A DNA stretch of 64,000 nt from Druceiella hillmani (lineage: Eukaryota > Arthropoda > Insecta > Lepidoptera > Hepialidae): NCBI GenBank assembly GCA_039881145.1, contig JAYKKI010000014.1, positions 3,002,001 to 3,066,000 of the forward strand. The letters are read 5' to 3'. The notes beneath the pieces are model-generated. The model did no database searches. It was not told the origin of the DNA and saw only the letters and a list, made by a program, of their open reading frames with translations. Below are positions 1 to 13,025 of this stretch, piece after piece. The position numbers and the translations under genes were made by a program. How positions within the stretch are numbered: position 1 is the stretch's first letter; each line of letters starts with the position of its first letter.

Positions 1-935
1 CGATAAACCTCATCCAAAGCAACTACAAAACCTACAATTGATTTAAAAAATTTTAAACGCCTTGTTGAAACAGACACCGGATTAAGTTCGTGTTGTTTGG
101 CAGAGCTATTTTCATCCTCTCATACTCTCATACTGCAATGTAGAAACAACTTCATGCTTTGGAAAGAAGTGGAAATATTCCGTTTGCCTACCATATGAGC
201 CCTTTCAACTTCAGAGGAGAACTAATCTGAGCTTGGAGCTACTGAGTTCCGATAGTATTAACAAGAGGCTAAAGTATCTGGTTACATAATATGAAAAGTA
301 AGTGGTTTATATTAATTTTTATTTTAAAAGCCAGTGGTTAAAAGTTGAAGAAAAAACAGTACCTAAACCAAAGTATAATATTGGACAAAAGATAATTTTG
401 AGTGCATGCTGAGGTGTAAATGTAGTTATTCATTCAGTTATTCATTGGGAACTCTTTCGAGCTAAAAATAAAATTACAACTAAGATTTATTGTGAACAAT
501 TGAAATGAAAATTACTGCTAAACTTCTCTCAAATCAAAACAAAATGTATTTATTACGTGACAATGTTCGGCACCACGTAACAAAAGTAATGCGCTAAAAA
601 CTATTTTCACTCAGATGGGGCCCGCTATTTCACTCACCATACTCTCCAGATCTTTGCCATCTAATTACCATCTGTTTTTCTCTCTCTTATATTTTCTAAT
701 AATTTACGTGATAGAAAATCTGAAGATGAAAGTCATATCAAAATTGAACTTCACCGGTTTTTCAGTCAAAAACCCAAAAATATATATAAGGATGGAACTT
801 TAATTCTGCCTTTGGATTTGCGACATGTGTTAGGTACCGATGGTGTTCATATAATTAACGATTGATTTTATCGACTAGATGTAAAAAGCTGAAAAGTTTG
901 AGTACAGAAATGGCAGGTTTATAAGATGTCAACCT
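1..935. other. AT-rich non-coding DNA
   Basis: No gene, RNA or recognisable mobile element was seen. The 62-codon ORF at 615-803 is low-complexity and hydrophobic, with no motif. Confidence 0.5.
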
Positions 936-939
936 AATA

Positions 940-1005
<66 letters not shown>

Positions 1006-1010
1006 TATAA
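936..1010. repeat. (AT)n tract with TG/CA flanks, palindromic
   Basis: About 45 bp of perfect AT dinucleotide repeat is flanked by GTGTGTAT on the left and ATACACACAC on the right. The whole tract is self-complementary and could form a cruciform. Confidence 0.9.
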
Positions 1011-3690
1011 ACATGTGTAACTCTATCTTGGTTTATTGTAATTAATCATAACTAATAAATATATGCATCATCATTAACGACTACCCATTTCCATTTATTT
1101 AGCAAAGAACCAAAAGAAGCACACAAGTTTTGCATTAAGAACTTTGTCAATGAACTCTTGAAGACGGTCCTCGTTACCAAAAAATTATTTTTAATAAGAA
1201 ATATTGGGTGGTTCCAGGTCTTTCGCCTAAGGGGGATGTAGAATAATTTCTATCCCAGCATATCCCACAATTTTAAACTCATAACTCATGCAATATGCGG
1301 GTAAGCATTATCATGTAGAAAGTATAATGTTTAATAGGAAGTACGTATTTCCCAATATATGATTTCATCAATATTACAATATAAACAGTATCTTTTTCTG
1401 ACTAGATTCAGTTGATATCGATTTCCCGAATTCCGTTTAACCAACCTTCAACTTTTAAAAGTATTATTCACATACATAAACCACTTGTCGGTTTAAGTAG
1501 TTCAAACAGTTCAAGGTATGCTAAAAATATAATGTATATTGTATGTCTACATAACAATTGAGTTGGCCCGGACTCAGCTCGTGGGCTATTCAAACATTGT
1601 ATTTGTAGATTTTACTTCATTTGTAGAAATGTTTCTGCACCGGACCGATGGAGAATGTAAGTTCAGTGGTCAAAGCCTACTTTAAAAATAAGTTTTTTTT
1701 TCAATTTTTCTTTCAATTAATAACATCAATTTACAGTTATCTAAACTAACCTGTGCGCCGAATGTGGCTTAGTTACCTTAACATATAATCACCATTCTAG
1801 AATGACTGGAACCCTTATAACGCAGTGGCTTCAGAGATACTATCGTGAGCTAATTTCATACATTGCATGTGACTTCTACTATAGAATTGCCACATCGAAA
1901 TTCATAAAAAAAGCAACGGTGAAAATCGCTGGTCTATACGCTTTCATGCCGAGCTCTGGCAACATTATCAAAGATACGGTAGTAATATGTACAAAGAATT
2001 CACCTCTTAAAAAGGCCTAAAGAAAAATCCGGGACGGAATTTTTCTAAAAAGGTGCGTGAGATGTCTATTTGGATTAGTAATTTAAGAGAAATAAAAAGT
2101 TTTTAAAAGTAAATAAAAGTGAAAACACTTATTTTAATGATATGCTATACAATGTATTTGCGCATGTATCACGTAGCGGTACTTTATTACATTTCTACTA
2201 ATTAAAAAATCTTGATCTAATAACTTAATTACACCGGTACGGTGAAGTTTTGGGTACTTAAAGGAAAGACACTTATCCTGATGTGTAAAGAAAAATGTTA
2301 TACGTTCAACTTGTCTATTCTAAAATGAACCCGCATGAAGCAGAGTCTGGTTGCTATATATGTATATTTGGTAATTTGAAACTTCACTCTTTGGTATAAA
2401 TATATGAACTCTAGAGTACTCTCCGTAAGATGTAAGTGCAAAAAAATTGTAAACATATAAGTACATATCTTGATCTTTTATACTGACCGCCTTCTACTCC
2501 TATTATAAACAAAATACGCTGAATAGTAACACTTTAAACGCCACTTCTCAATAGTTAGGATATTTAATTTTCCTGAAGTGTAAAATATTTGCATGCTCTT
2601 TACCACTAAACACAGACAATTTAAAACAACAGATCATCATTTAGTAGTTACATGTTGAAATAGCACTGCGTCATTTACTTAAAATGATTAACATCTCCTG
2701 TCTTGCTAGCAAATACGTCAAAATGTGTCCCTTAATACTATCTAAGCTTTTGCTACATATAACTAATAGATAAACTTATAATTAATTTTGATTACATGAT
2801 AATATCTGAGTTATTACAAAACTACCATATAATCAGAACCCATTCCAAAATCTCCCAATTTATACATCTTTAATAATACATACTTTCTTACAATAAATAG
2901 TGTCGAATTGTAATTATAAGTTTTTCTATCAGTAATTATAGTTGAAGCTCTGCAATTGAGAGACAAACTTATAATTACGATTTCACAGTATTTGTCGTAT
3001 GAAAATTTATAGTATTAAAGATATCGATAGCCTAAATGCGTACAGATACTATGAACATTTTATCAGTGCTTTATATTATCAGATAATGATAATACAGGAG
3101 CAAACCACTTCTGATACCGCAGCACCTTTTTACAAATTTAGTCTTCCTGGGTATATCGTGTACTGGTGTCAATACCTAAATGCTAAACTACCACATTCTG
3201 ATTGTAGACGGAGAAAGTCTGAGCATGTAACACTACTAATGTGTATGGTACTTAACCTATATTTTGACAGTTTATTTTGACCGAAAAAATATAGAGTAAG
3301 CCTTCTCACTAAACAACCTTTTTATAATATATTTTTTTTTATTTCTTTCCGATTTGAAGTTTAACTCATAGGGATACACAAAAAAAATGTTTGATTCACT
3401 ATAGTATGGGCATATTATAAAATAATTAATTTATCTGTATATAAATTGCGATATTCATGTAGTTTAATACGAAAGATTAGAAGCTGTGGGGCTGTGACAA
3501 ATAGACTAGATGACGTACGTAATGGGACTATAGGATTTGTAGTTTAAGCCATAACATACATTCTATATAAGACACATCACTTTGTTGAAACTAAAAAAAA
3601 ATAGTTCGAAATTCATATATCAAATGTCTGTTACATGGAAATATTTGTTACTGAATATTATATATTGGGGCAAATCTGCGTGAGACACAG
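1011..3690. other. AT-rich non-coding DNA, nothing recognised
   Basis: Only short ORFs (72 and 93 codons) without motifs occur here. No repeat or RNA structure was recognised. Confidence 0.45.
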
Positions 3691-4060
3691 CTCTTTTTAA
3701 CGCTTTGAATGTGTCGCCGAAACAGTATACCGTAGGAATACTTCGCGAAATTTCGCCGCGCGCGACGAGTAGCGATCGACAGCGACCTATTTTTCTCTAA
3801 CAATTAGTCATTAATCAGTATCGCGAACGATGCACGCATACAATTAAGAGCCGGGAATATTTACGCGGGCGGCGCAATTAATCACTGGCGCTCTCCACCT
3901 GCCCGAGCTATTCCGCCGATGCGAGACTCTATCGATTACCCGTCAGCCCTGAGGCCGGCGAGCGCCATTCACCCATTTTCCTTATCCGCGAAGTGTGAAA
4001 AATGACGAGCAGCCCGCCCGCCCAGCATTTTTTGTGGTATTATTACTCCATAGTCCCTTT
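3690..4060. other. CpG-rich non-coding block, possible conserved regulatory element
   Basis: Base composition shifts sharply from the AT-rich surroundings to CpG-rich sequence without a long ORF. It holds several homeodomain-type cores, such as AATTAGTCATTAATCA near 3802 and CAATTAA near 3841 and 3876. Such islands in insect intergenic or intronic DNA are often conserved non-coding elements. Conservation cannot be tested from this sequence alone. Confidence 0.35.
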
Positions 4061-4738
4061 CAAGTATTATCTACCTTTAATCTCGCTCCCCCGTCCTGTT
4101 TATTGAATAATAAAATAGACTACGAATTTCCCTTTCTCTGGTCGATGGCGGTGCGCCCCTGATAAATTGCTTTCGCTTTGTTTTTGCGTAATGGAAATCA
4201 TCTTTGTACTTCGCCTCCGTGTTTAAGTTTATGTTTTGTAAACGGGCTTTCGGATTATTATTTATTGCGTTTATTTATAGAGTTTCAAAATTGACACGTA
4301 ATTAACCGTCTTGTGGATTTTGCAAAAAGGAAGTTTAGTCTCCCTGGTTTAAGAGATTGGAATATACTGATGCTGATCCCGATATCAGAAAATTTTAAAT
4401 ATTAATCTTAGATTATGTTTATGAAAGAAGTTCATAGATCTTATCTTAGCCTCAAGGCCATTATTATAAAAATATGAAAGTTTCGAAGTGGGACTTGGGC
4501 TTTTCCATACTTAAATATATAAATATTAACAGTAATACATCTTAAATTTACACAGGCGTATCTAAATATATTATTTCTAAAAGGTGTTTTTTGGTCGAGC
4601 GGATCGATCTCTTTAACTACTGCACCAAAAAAAATAAAAAAAATACCCACTTAAAGCTTATGTTTTCTACTTTGGGCGAAAAATATAAAAAAATTCGAAA
4701 AAAATCTTTTCGTTAATAAAATTAATTTTTATAACAAT

Positions 4739-4856
4739 ACGCATGAGCGCCATCTGTGGGCGACACATCAAATATCTTAGCCAAATTGTATACTTGGAAC
4801 ACGCTAGATGGCGATATAGTGCGAAGACTTCGCACGGGTCAGCTAATTAGGTATAT
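4739..4856 (-). mobile_element. SINE / non-LTR retroelement remnant
   Basis: Read on the - strand it begins TAGCTGACCCGTGCGAAG, followed by the short hairpin GTGCGAAG/CTTCGCAC and then a stretch with GATGGCG. A similar head (GACCCGTGCAAAGTCTTCGC) occurs on + at about 36618. The two copies support a dispersed retroelement. The resemblance to insect SINE or RTE-like heads is from memory and the family is not assigned. Confidence 0.4.
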
Positions 4857-5034
4857 AATTCGATATGGATAACTTTGGCAGCCACTGCTGTTCGGGTTTC
4901 TCATAGCATTTAATTTAGTGGACTAGAGATTGTTTAGCTCATAAATCGTATATCCAATGGGTATTTCAATAATTTTCTAATCTGATGGTGAAATGTATAG
5001 GACTGAAATTTATACTATAATGTCGAATTTATGT

Positions 5035-5459
5035 CTAAGTAAATATGCATGTACGTAATAAATATCATATTGAACAATATGTAACGATTTAAAATTGTAC
5101 AAAATGTAAGGACTTATCATCCTACATTGGTAAAAATTACATCCAAGAAAATAAATTTTTTACGAAATATCTAATGTAGTCATAAATAAAACCACTGTTG
5201 AGAGTCACAAATATTACTTTGTACAAAATGTAACAGTTCACAAGTGAGAAAAATTTAAAGAATTTTCTTTCCATATTAGTAAAAATTATATCTAAATATT
5301 TATGTATACGTGTACAATTTTTTTACGAAATATGTAACGTAGTCATAAATAAAATCATTAGAAGGAATTACAAATATTACTTTGTACAAAATGTAACAAT
5401 TCACAATTGTACAAAAATTAAGGAATTTTTCTCTCTATATTGATAAACATTTTGTCTAA

Positions 5460-5512
<53 letters not shown>

Positions 5513-5660
5513 CATACAATTTCACAAAATATATAACGTAGTCATAAATAAAATCATCAGAGATAATCACGAAATATTACATTAAACAAAATGTGACAAT
5601 TCACACAAAATTTATAGAATTGTTTTTCCATATTGGTGAAAATTTACGGGACGAAGCTAA
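5035..5660. repeat. Tandem repeat, about 160-200 bp unit, 3-4 diverged copies
   Basis: The phrase GTAGTCATAAATAAAA recurs near 5174, 5339 and 5536, and TACAAAATGTAA recurs in each unit. An earlier partial unit starts near 5035. The third interval is lengthened by an (AT)n tract at 5464-5511. Confidence 0.75.
5464..5511. repeat. (AT)n microsatellite
   Basis: About 48 bp of uninterrupted TA dinucleotides inside the tandem array, consistent with expansion within one repeat unit. Confidence 0.95.
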
Positions 5661-6450
5661 AGAGAAGCAGTGAAAATAAATAATTTTAACAATTCTTCCA
5701 AATTTTAAGGTTTTATACCCCAAAAGTAAAAACGGAACCACTACAAGATCACTTACGAGTACATCTATCCGTATATCACAGACGTTTTTTGTAGAAACCA
5801 CTAAACTTAGGGATTTGAAATGTGGTTTAACATTGAATCATATTGACCCACACATATCTCAATGGCATATATAGGAATATTAAGGAAGACGGGCGCAAAC
5901 TGATCATTCGACTTATTTTTATTTGTAAAAAAATAATGTATATTTTTCTACATGTCTATGCAAGTAAACTAGAAAATACGCAAAACGTATGTTCCCTCCT
6001 TATTTGCGACACTACTAACTACAAAATTATGAAAATAATAGGGTTTTTAGAGACCTAGGTAAATGTTTTAGAAAAACTTAACCATTGTTGTAGATGTTAT
6101 GATTTTTGAGACAATGTACGACTGTGATAGACGGTCACGTGATCTTGTAAGGTTAGTTGTGTGTTTCCTTTTGAGGTAGAGAACCCTAAAAATTCTAAGA
6201 ATATTTATTGCGCTAGAAAATTCATATTAGTGATGATTTAAAAATTATGATAAATAAAGAATTTTCAGCAACATAGTCATGGATTCGATTAAAAAAACTA
6301 TGATAAATAAAGTATTTTTACTTCAAACGAGGTACAAATTCCTCAATTCATGGGATTAACTCGTACCTGGCCATTTTGTTTACATATTTTAATCTATAAA
6401 ATATTTAACTAAAAATTACTAATTAAATAAAAAACCCTTTGGAATAATAT
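5661..6450. other. AT-rich non-coding DNA
   Basis: Nothing recognised. The short ORFs lack motifs. Confidence 0.45.
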
Positions 6451-6451
6451 T

Positions 6452-6985
6452 TTTCTGTGTTTATTATTCGTTGTTATTAATAACCTTTTACAGAAATATA
6501 TTCCTTTCAATAATCACGTTAGTATGTAAAATTCTTCGCAGCTCTTGTACAAATTCTGTATAAAAAGGTATCAAACCTGTAGAGAGTAATATAAGTTTTT
6601 TTTTAGAATGTTTGTCTCTTTGTATATCTTTCTGTGTTTATTATTCGTTGTTATTAATAACCTTTTACAGAAATATATTCCTTTCAATAATCGCGTTAGT
6701 ATGTAAAATTCTTCGCAGCTCTTGTACAAATTCTGTATAAAAAGGTATCAAACCTGTAGAGAGTAATATAAGTTTTTTTTTAGAATGTTTGTCTCTTTGT
6801 ATATCTTTCTGTGTTTATTATTCGTTGTTATTAATAACCTTTTACAGAAATATATTCCTTTCAATAATCACGTTAGTATGTAAAATTCTTCGCAGCTCTT
6901 GTACAAATTCTGTATAAAAAGGTATCAAACCTGTAGAGAGTAATATAAGTTTTTTTTAGAATGTTTGTCTCTTTGTATATCTTTT
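6452..6985. repeat. Three-copy 177-bp tandem repeat
   Basis: TTTCTGTGTTTATTATTCG starts at 6452, 6629 and 6806. The three units are nearly identical, differing by one substitution (AATCACG/AATCGCG) and one T in a poly-T run. Such low divergence indicates recent amplification. Confidence 0.95.
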
Positions 6986-7815
6986 TACCAATCTATCTGT
7001 CAGTCCAACAACAATTATCCAACCAATTGAATAGGGCTTTCAGATTAAAAACTCTTGTGTATTTGGATTAAAATGTAGACTAAAATTTATCCTCATTTTA
7101 ATATTCTTTAAAGATATTTGTGTCTGACTAATATTTCTGTTAGAAAATTTAAATGAAATGGTCATTTAGATGATATGATGTTATAATCTTGCTTAGAATT
7201 AATCTGACACAAACATTCTCTAAAGGATTTTAAATCAATTATTAACACTCAAGGCTACCCTTAACTACATGGATTTCAGAACATCGTAAAAATTGTTGAA
7301 ATTTTCACAGTATTAAGTTCAAGTTATCATGTGCATAATTATCGGTGAACTTTTCAAATATTAGAAAAACTCGACTTTATGATTGAAAATTCCGCCTAGC
7401 AAAACAGTTTAAATTTTAATTACATATTAACCAGACCCTGGCGTAATTGTTGTTAAATAGCTGAATAGTTAAATATTGAAATATATTGAAAATTTCCGAA
7501 ATAATTCAATTCTGGACGTATATAGTTTTTCTTATGCGGTGAACTTAATTATATCCTTATGGAGGGAAAATTATTCAAAAATATTTTTACAATGACGTTA
7601 GAACATAATCTGCGTTAATAATGTTTTACTTAAAATAATTAAAAATATACTCAAAAATAAAATTGTCTTTAAAACCAGTGATACACTAAATACATAATTT
7701 TTGAACCAATTTATTTTAATTATATTCAGTGATATTACACATGTTAAAATGAAAATTAAGAAAGAGTTTTTTCGGCAAAAATTTGAAATAGAAAAATTAG
7801 GTTGCAGCAGTTGAT
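6986..7815. other. AT-rich non-coding DNA
   Basis: Nothing recognised. Confidence 0.45.
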
Positions 7816-7819
7816 CTAG

Positions 7820-8885
7820 ATAAATTAACTGAATGTGTAACTAGGTTACATGAAGCTCACTGGTCATGGGCCTAAAATTTCGGCATTTGATCCACGCGCA
7901 TCGATACTTTAAAAAATGCGATGTTGCAACTCTCTGCATGGCCATTTGGCCACTCACTTCCATCAAGTAACTGAATCCGAGACTTAGTCCAACTAAGCTC
8001 AATCGTAATATCAATATCGGTCACAAAACTCTGGTTTATTATATTTAATTCGTGTGCACCGCTACTCACTCGAACGCGACGCTGCCCCTCCCTGTTTGGA
8101 CATTCACGCTCATTTCCGGCAATTACCTGAATCCGTTACTAAGTCTCACTAAGCTCACTCGTCATATCCATATCGCTAACAAACATCCGATTTATTACAT
8201 TTGATTCGTGTGTGCTGCTACTCACTCGAACGCAACGCTGCCCTTCCCTGTTTGCATATTCGCGATCATTTCCATCAATTAACTGAATCCGTTACTAAGT
8301 CGCACTAAGCTCATTCGTAATATCCATATCGGCCACAAAACTCTGGTTTATTACATTTAATTCATGTACGCCGCTACTCACTCGAACGTGACGCTGCCCC
8401 TCCGTGTTTGCACATTCGCGCTCATTTCGGTCAATCCGTAACTAGGTTACGCGAAGCTCACTCGTCATATCCATATCGGTCACAAAACTCCGGATAATTA
8501 TATTTGTTCCGCGTGTATAGCTACTTGCTCGAACGCCACACTATGCCTCTTTACTCATTCACGCTCCTTTCCGTCAATTAACTGAATCCATGACTAAATT
8601 ATTCAAAGCTCACTCGTCATATTCATATCTGCAACAAAACTCCTGATAATTATATTTGATCCGCGCGCACCGCTACTCGCTCGAACGCGACGCTACACCT
8701 TTCTGTTTGCTCATTCGCGCTTCTTTCCATCAACTGAATCCACGACTAAGTTGCTCAAAGCTCACTCGTCATATTCGAGTCTGCAACAAAACTTCAAATA
8801 ATTATATTTGATCCGCGCGCACCGCTACTCGCTCGAACGCGACGCTGCACCTCTATGTTTACCCACTCACGCTCATTTCCATAAT
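7820..8885. repeat. GC-richer satellite, about 150-bp unit, 6-7 copies
   Basis: The phrase CGCTACTC(A/G)CTCGAACG recurs near 8058, 8215, 8372, 8518, 8672 and 8822, a period of about 146-157 bp. Each unit also has AACTGAATCC and AGCTCACTCGTCATAT. The first unit (about 7820-7990) is degenerate. The array is richer in CpG than its flanks. Confidence 0.85.
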
Positions 8886-9240
8886 GATAACGTTATATTT
8901 TAACCAGACAACCGCCACCTCTAATGAAGAGCTTCACCCGTATCCGACTTTACTTTTTAACGAATCTATTTTCGGTCAAGTCGAGTCCGCGTCTGCACGG
9001 GCGGCGGCTGATATTTACATTTCACTTTTCGCGCGTCGTATTTTTTTTTGTGTTGTGCCGAATATTTGGATATGTATATTGAATCGGGAAAGGTTTGTTG
9101 ACAAGGGACAGAGGTACGCAGATGGCGATGCGATCGGTTGATTTTTTTTGCGGCCAAATTATAAATATAAACAGCGAAGAACGAAGCTAGTAGGAGAAAT
9201 ATCGTTTTTGCTGTGTTGAGCCTTAAGTGGGGGAACAAGT
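8886..9240. other. CpG-rich block next to the satellite
   Basis: A short stretch with many CpGs and ORFs on both strands (85 and 90 codons) that overlap each other. No domain is visible. It could be unique regulatory sequence or a decayed end of the satellite array. Confidence 0.25.
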
Positions 9241-10990
9241 ATCGGTGAATACGAATAATGTTAACATTATTGTAAAAAAATTCTTTAATTTATAGTTTGT
9301 ATTACCAATGTAATTTTAACACCTTAGTCAGTGTGACTAAAGTATTAAAATTACCTTGTTTACATTTATTTGTTTACCCATCAACATTGAAAAGAAATCG
9401 AAATGTAACAAATATGAACCATCATGAGACACTCAGCAGATGTAAAATATCTAATTATACATATTTCCAATTAATAAACACTTTTAATGTTTTAAGACAG
9501 TTTAATCCAATACACTGATATAAACGAATAATTTGAGAGTGTAAATAAGAAACAATGCTGATGAACTAAAACATACGTAAAGTAGCGTGTGTGTAGTACA
9601 GCAGAGAGAAAAGCATTAAGTCAAAGAACCGAAAAGACGCGAAGCTGGACGAATTAAATACGAAAGAGCCGAAGCCGATAAAACGCGAAGCTGGCCGAAT
9701 GGTACGTTGCGACATGCCATCAGAACGTTTTAAAGCCCATTCAAATACGTCATTAGATGTTTCACATTAATAAATTTCAGAAAAATCAACGTTATAACTT
9801 AAATATTTCATCTTTTTTATTTAAAAGCATATCTTTATCATTGAAGTATTTAATTTTTTTAAATGATTTTAAGGAAAATTTAAAAATAAATAAAATTAAA
9901 ATCAGCAGGTAGCTGGAATAAGCGAGACGTAAAATCGCGGTTGAGTGCTGTCGTCGAGTACAAAGAAATAGAGATTTTAGAAGAGTGTTTATAAAAATTT
10001 TGTTTTATATAAAATTGTTTATAAAAATAAAATTCTGACAAATCATTGTCAAAATCAATAGGGTTCTATTTTGATAGGTATCCAATCGATATCGCTAAAA
10101 TCCATCAAGGATTGCAACCTGTAGGCTTTTCTCATACATACATACCTACCTACATACAGACCAACAGACAGACGGACATCATTTTTAAATTACAAACTTG
10201 CACAATAATAAATATTTGAAAAAAAATAAAGAGTTATATAATTTTAGAGGAAGACTTTCTTTTTTCAAAACACGATATTAAAAGGTGATTATTTGTAAAA
10301 TTACCCGAGATATAATTACTTCTATCATAAAAACTCGAGATTCACATGGTAGTCGGATATAAACTACAAACCTGTGTGGACGTACAATGCGCAATAGTAG
10401 ATCTTTACTTACGAAATTTCCAATCAGACTTGTAATCAGACTTCAAGTGTCTTGAGGTTGAATTTTAAATTCAACATATCGTATTTTGTCTCAAAGCCAT
10501 CGTATTTTCTTTTTAAAATCAACTATCCGTTTGCTTTCCTGTATTTCTACCAATGACGTTTTGACCTCACATTTTAACCAACCACATTCGAACCTTAAAC
10601 TCTTAACTTATGATTCATATTGTAATAGTGTTTAAACATATTGCCAAAGTACAATTGCAATTGTGGTTAAAGATTGAGATTTAAGAGTTCGTTTGCCTAT
10701 GCCTATGCCTGTATCTTGTAAAGACCAGGTCAAAGGTTGACAAACAAAATTATAGTCTTAAATCTCCTAAATAGAATAAAAGCTACAAAGGTAACCTTTT
10801 TATAAATAAGTACAAGTGGTAGTATATATTTTCCAAGACCAAAACCTCCAATACATAACAAAGTAGTAAAGTCGAAAATGCTAGCTAAATGTAAACCGTA
10901 ACTATATTACGTAAATAAGGATAATGACCTTTAAAATAGGATCATATTATTTTATTTTAAACCTACAAGTTTGTTCATATGTTTATATAC
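9241..10990. other. AT-rich non-coding DNA
   Basis: Mostly featureless. There is a small degenerate run of ACATACCTACC/CAGACAGACGGACA simple sequence near 10133-10181, and weak repeats of GAAGCTGG(A/C)CGAAT near 9641 and 9690. Confidence 0.4.
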
Positions 10991-10992
10991 CT

Positions 10993-11044
10993 AAAACTCA
11001 CTTGCTTTACGTAGCCATAAAGCTACATGAAGCAAGTGAGTTTT
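10993..11044. repeat. Near-perfect hairpin, 23-bp arms
   Basis: Left arm 10993-11015 and right arm 11022-11044 are complementary with two mismatches around a 6-nt CATAAA loop. The arms begin AAAACTCACTTGCTT. It could be a tiny inverted-repeat element or a transcribed hairpin; nothing else identifies it. Confidence 0.75.
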
Positions 11045-11045
11045 T

Positions 11046-12740
11046 AGATCCGTTAAACTATAGATTACAAAATGCAGACGACTAGTCGTCACCCTGTCTA
11101 CCGTATCAAGTATGTATGAATAGACTAGCTTACCATATCTTTTTTGCAGAAACAAGAACAGAATAACGATATATTAAAACCGAGTGGACTTAGCGTAGAA
11201 CTGAGTGAATTGCGTGTACTTTGTAAATATTTTATGCAAAAGACACGGATGGGAAAATGTTTTCGTCATGAGCGATGAGACTGTAATAAATGAAAAGTCT
11301 CTTGACCTCGTTGCTTTTTCTTTTCGTTGACAAAAGTTTAGGTTATATACGTAAAAAGTCTTAATGTGGTTTGAGTAATTTACATTAATTTATCCAATAC
11401 TTTAAAGATGATACCAATTTTATATTTTTGTCACTAAAAGTCTAATTCATAATTTAAAAACAATTAAAATTGCATACTCTTTGGCTGCATAATAACGCAT
11501 TACGCTTAAAAATTATTTAGTGGTTAATTTATTTATATAAACGCTTGAAAATGGATATCGACTTACATTTATTACAATAAAATTAAATAATTTAAACCTC
11601 AAATATAAAACATCTGAAATTGTTTGTGGGTTTAGAAATTCGGAGAGGAAAACTATATTACTATTTTTTGTCAATTTAAAGATTCATTTGCAAACCGCAT
11701 ATGTCCATTTATAAGATCCCACTGTTTTTCAAGGAAGATATATCATTTGTTACTGAACTATATCTTATGTGTCAGTTTTATACTGATTTAGCTGAATTCC
11801 AATCTTGGAAAATTGTTAAAAAATAAAATAATAAAGTAAATTAGCGAAAATTTTGCGAAAAATTATGCGGTCAATAGTTATTATTTTTGTAAAAATACTA
11901 TGTAACAAATTTCCTCAACGTCAAGTGAATTATTTATTTTTAACTGACTTAATAAAACAGTTAACTAGCACAAAAGCGACAGCGAATTACAAAGAACAAT
12001 GCCTCAGATATGATTAACTAAAAGTTAAATAAGAATTAAAATTGTAATTGAAAAATTACTTACTTTTTCAGTGCACTCGACCGCTTCAGCGTTAAGTGAA
12101 TAATATACATTGGTCACTGAACTTGTCAGTATGTTTTGATTTAATTTTTTCAATCAATTTATTGCCATTGGGATTATGCAATATCGACTGTTAAATTCTG
12201 CAGTAAGATTTCGCAATTTATTCCAATTTGAATTTACCTTGATCAGATCCGTGATCATCCGATTTCAGTCTTTCAATTGATCAAGTTATGAAAACCCAAT
12301 GCAGCTATGTGATACATTGATTCACAAAAAATTACAATAAAACAGTTTTTAGGAATTGCAGTAATTTTTTAACCTTTCGGGATGAACTTATTACATCCCT
12401 AGACACGGGACAACATCACATATTCCGGGATAATCCTAGAATCATTTCCGTCTTCGAAACATCATCGATTGCAGAGTTTGGGGTAATGTATGGGAAATAC
12501 TCTGAATTATCAATCAAGAAATAAGCTGCTCTTTCTCTGCTACCACCTGGCACTATGGAACCAGTCTCTAGTTTTTATTACATTTTTGTTACAGTTCTTT
12601 TCAGTGTATTTATATATAGCCCATAACTTTTATATAAACAAATATATAGTGTTTAAATTATTTTTCCTACACAAAATTAATTTCCCTTTCATGGATTTCC
12701 TTACACAATTTATTTTAATTTAATATGAGATTCCACATAT
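11046..12740. other. AT-rich non-coding DNA
   Basis: Nothing recognised in this interval. Confidence 0.45.
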
Positions 12741-12808
12741 TAACATAAACATACAATTAAATGAAACTACGTGATGTAATATTATTTCTACTATCTTTAA
12801 TTTCTTTA

Positions 12809-12849
12809 CCACGACCTAGGTTTCGTTGTATTACAACATCTTCAGGTGG
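12809..12849 (-). ncRNA. Hammerhead ribozyme motif (type I-like), intact
   Basis: On the - strand: CCAC, core CTGAAGA, stem II GTTGT-AAT-ACAAC, GAA, stem III ACC-TA-GGT, cleavage-site C, then GTGG pairing with CCAC. Further out, TCTTT before the core can pair with AAAGA after it, extending stem I across an internal loop. One unpaired U between the core and stem II departs from the usual consensus. Minimal type I hammerheads with very short stem III are known from Penelope-like elements. Self-cleavage is predicted, not shown. Confidence 0.75.
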
Positions 12850-12894
12850 GATATTAGCAAAGATAATATCCCACCTGTAGATGTTGCTAATATC

Positions 12895-12935
12895 CCACCT
12901 GAAGATGTTGTAATACAACGAAACCTAGGTCGTGG
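12895..12935 (+). ncRNA. Hammerhead ribozyme motif (type I-like), intact
   Basis: The same 41-nt core as in the opposite arm, now on +. CCAC, CTGAAGA, the stem II hairpin GTTGT-AAT-ACAAC, GAA, ACC-TA-GGT, C and GTGG are all unaltered. The AAAGA segment of outer stem I is lost here because the sequence jumps from GTGGTAA to TACTACATC. Confidence 0.7.
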
Positions 12936-13025
12936 TAATACTACATCACGTAGTTTCATTTAATTGTGAATAATGAATTTCTACAAAATTAACGCCAAAT
13001 ATATTCAATATTTATAAACATACAA

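Larger units (their letters stand above)
12757..13013 (+). mobile_element. Palindromic hammerhead-ribozyme element, copy 1
   Basis: A 257-bp insertion bounded by a perfect 12-nt target duplication, ATAAACATACAA (12745-12756 and 13014-13025). The left arm starts TTAAATGAAACTACGTGATG. The right arm is its inverted, longer counterpart ending in ACGCCAAATATATTCAATA. Both arms carry an intact hammerhead core, one per strand, facing each other. The centre has an extra partial unit (CCCACCTGTAGATG near 12880), so the middle was rearranged. It shares its arms with the Penelope-like composite at 31050-32772. Confidence 0.85.
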
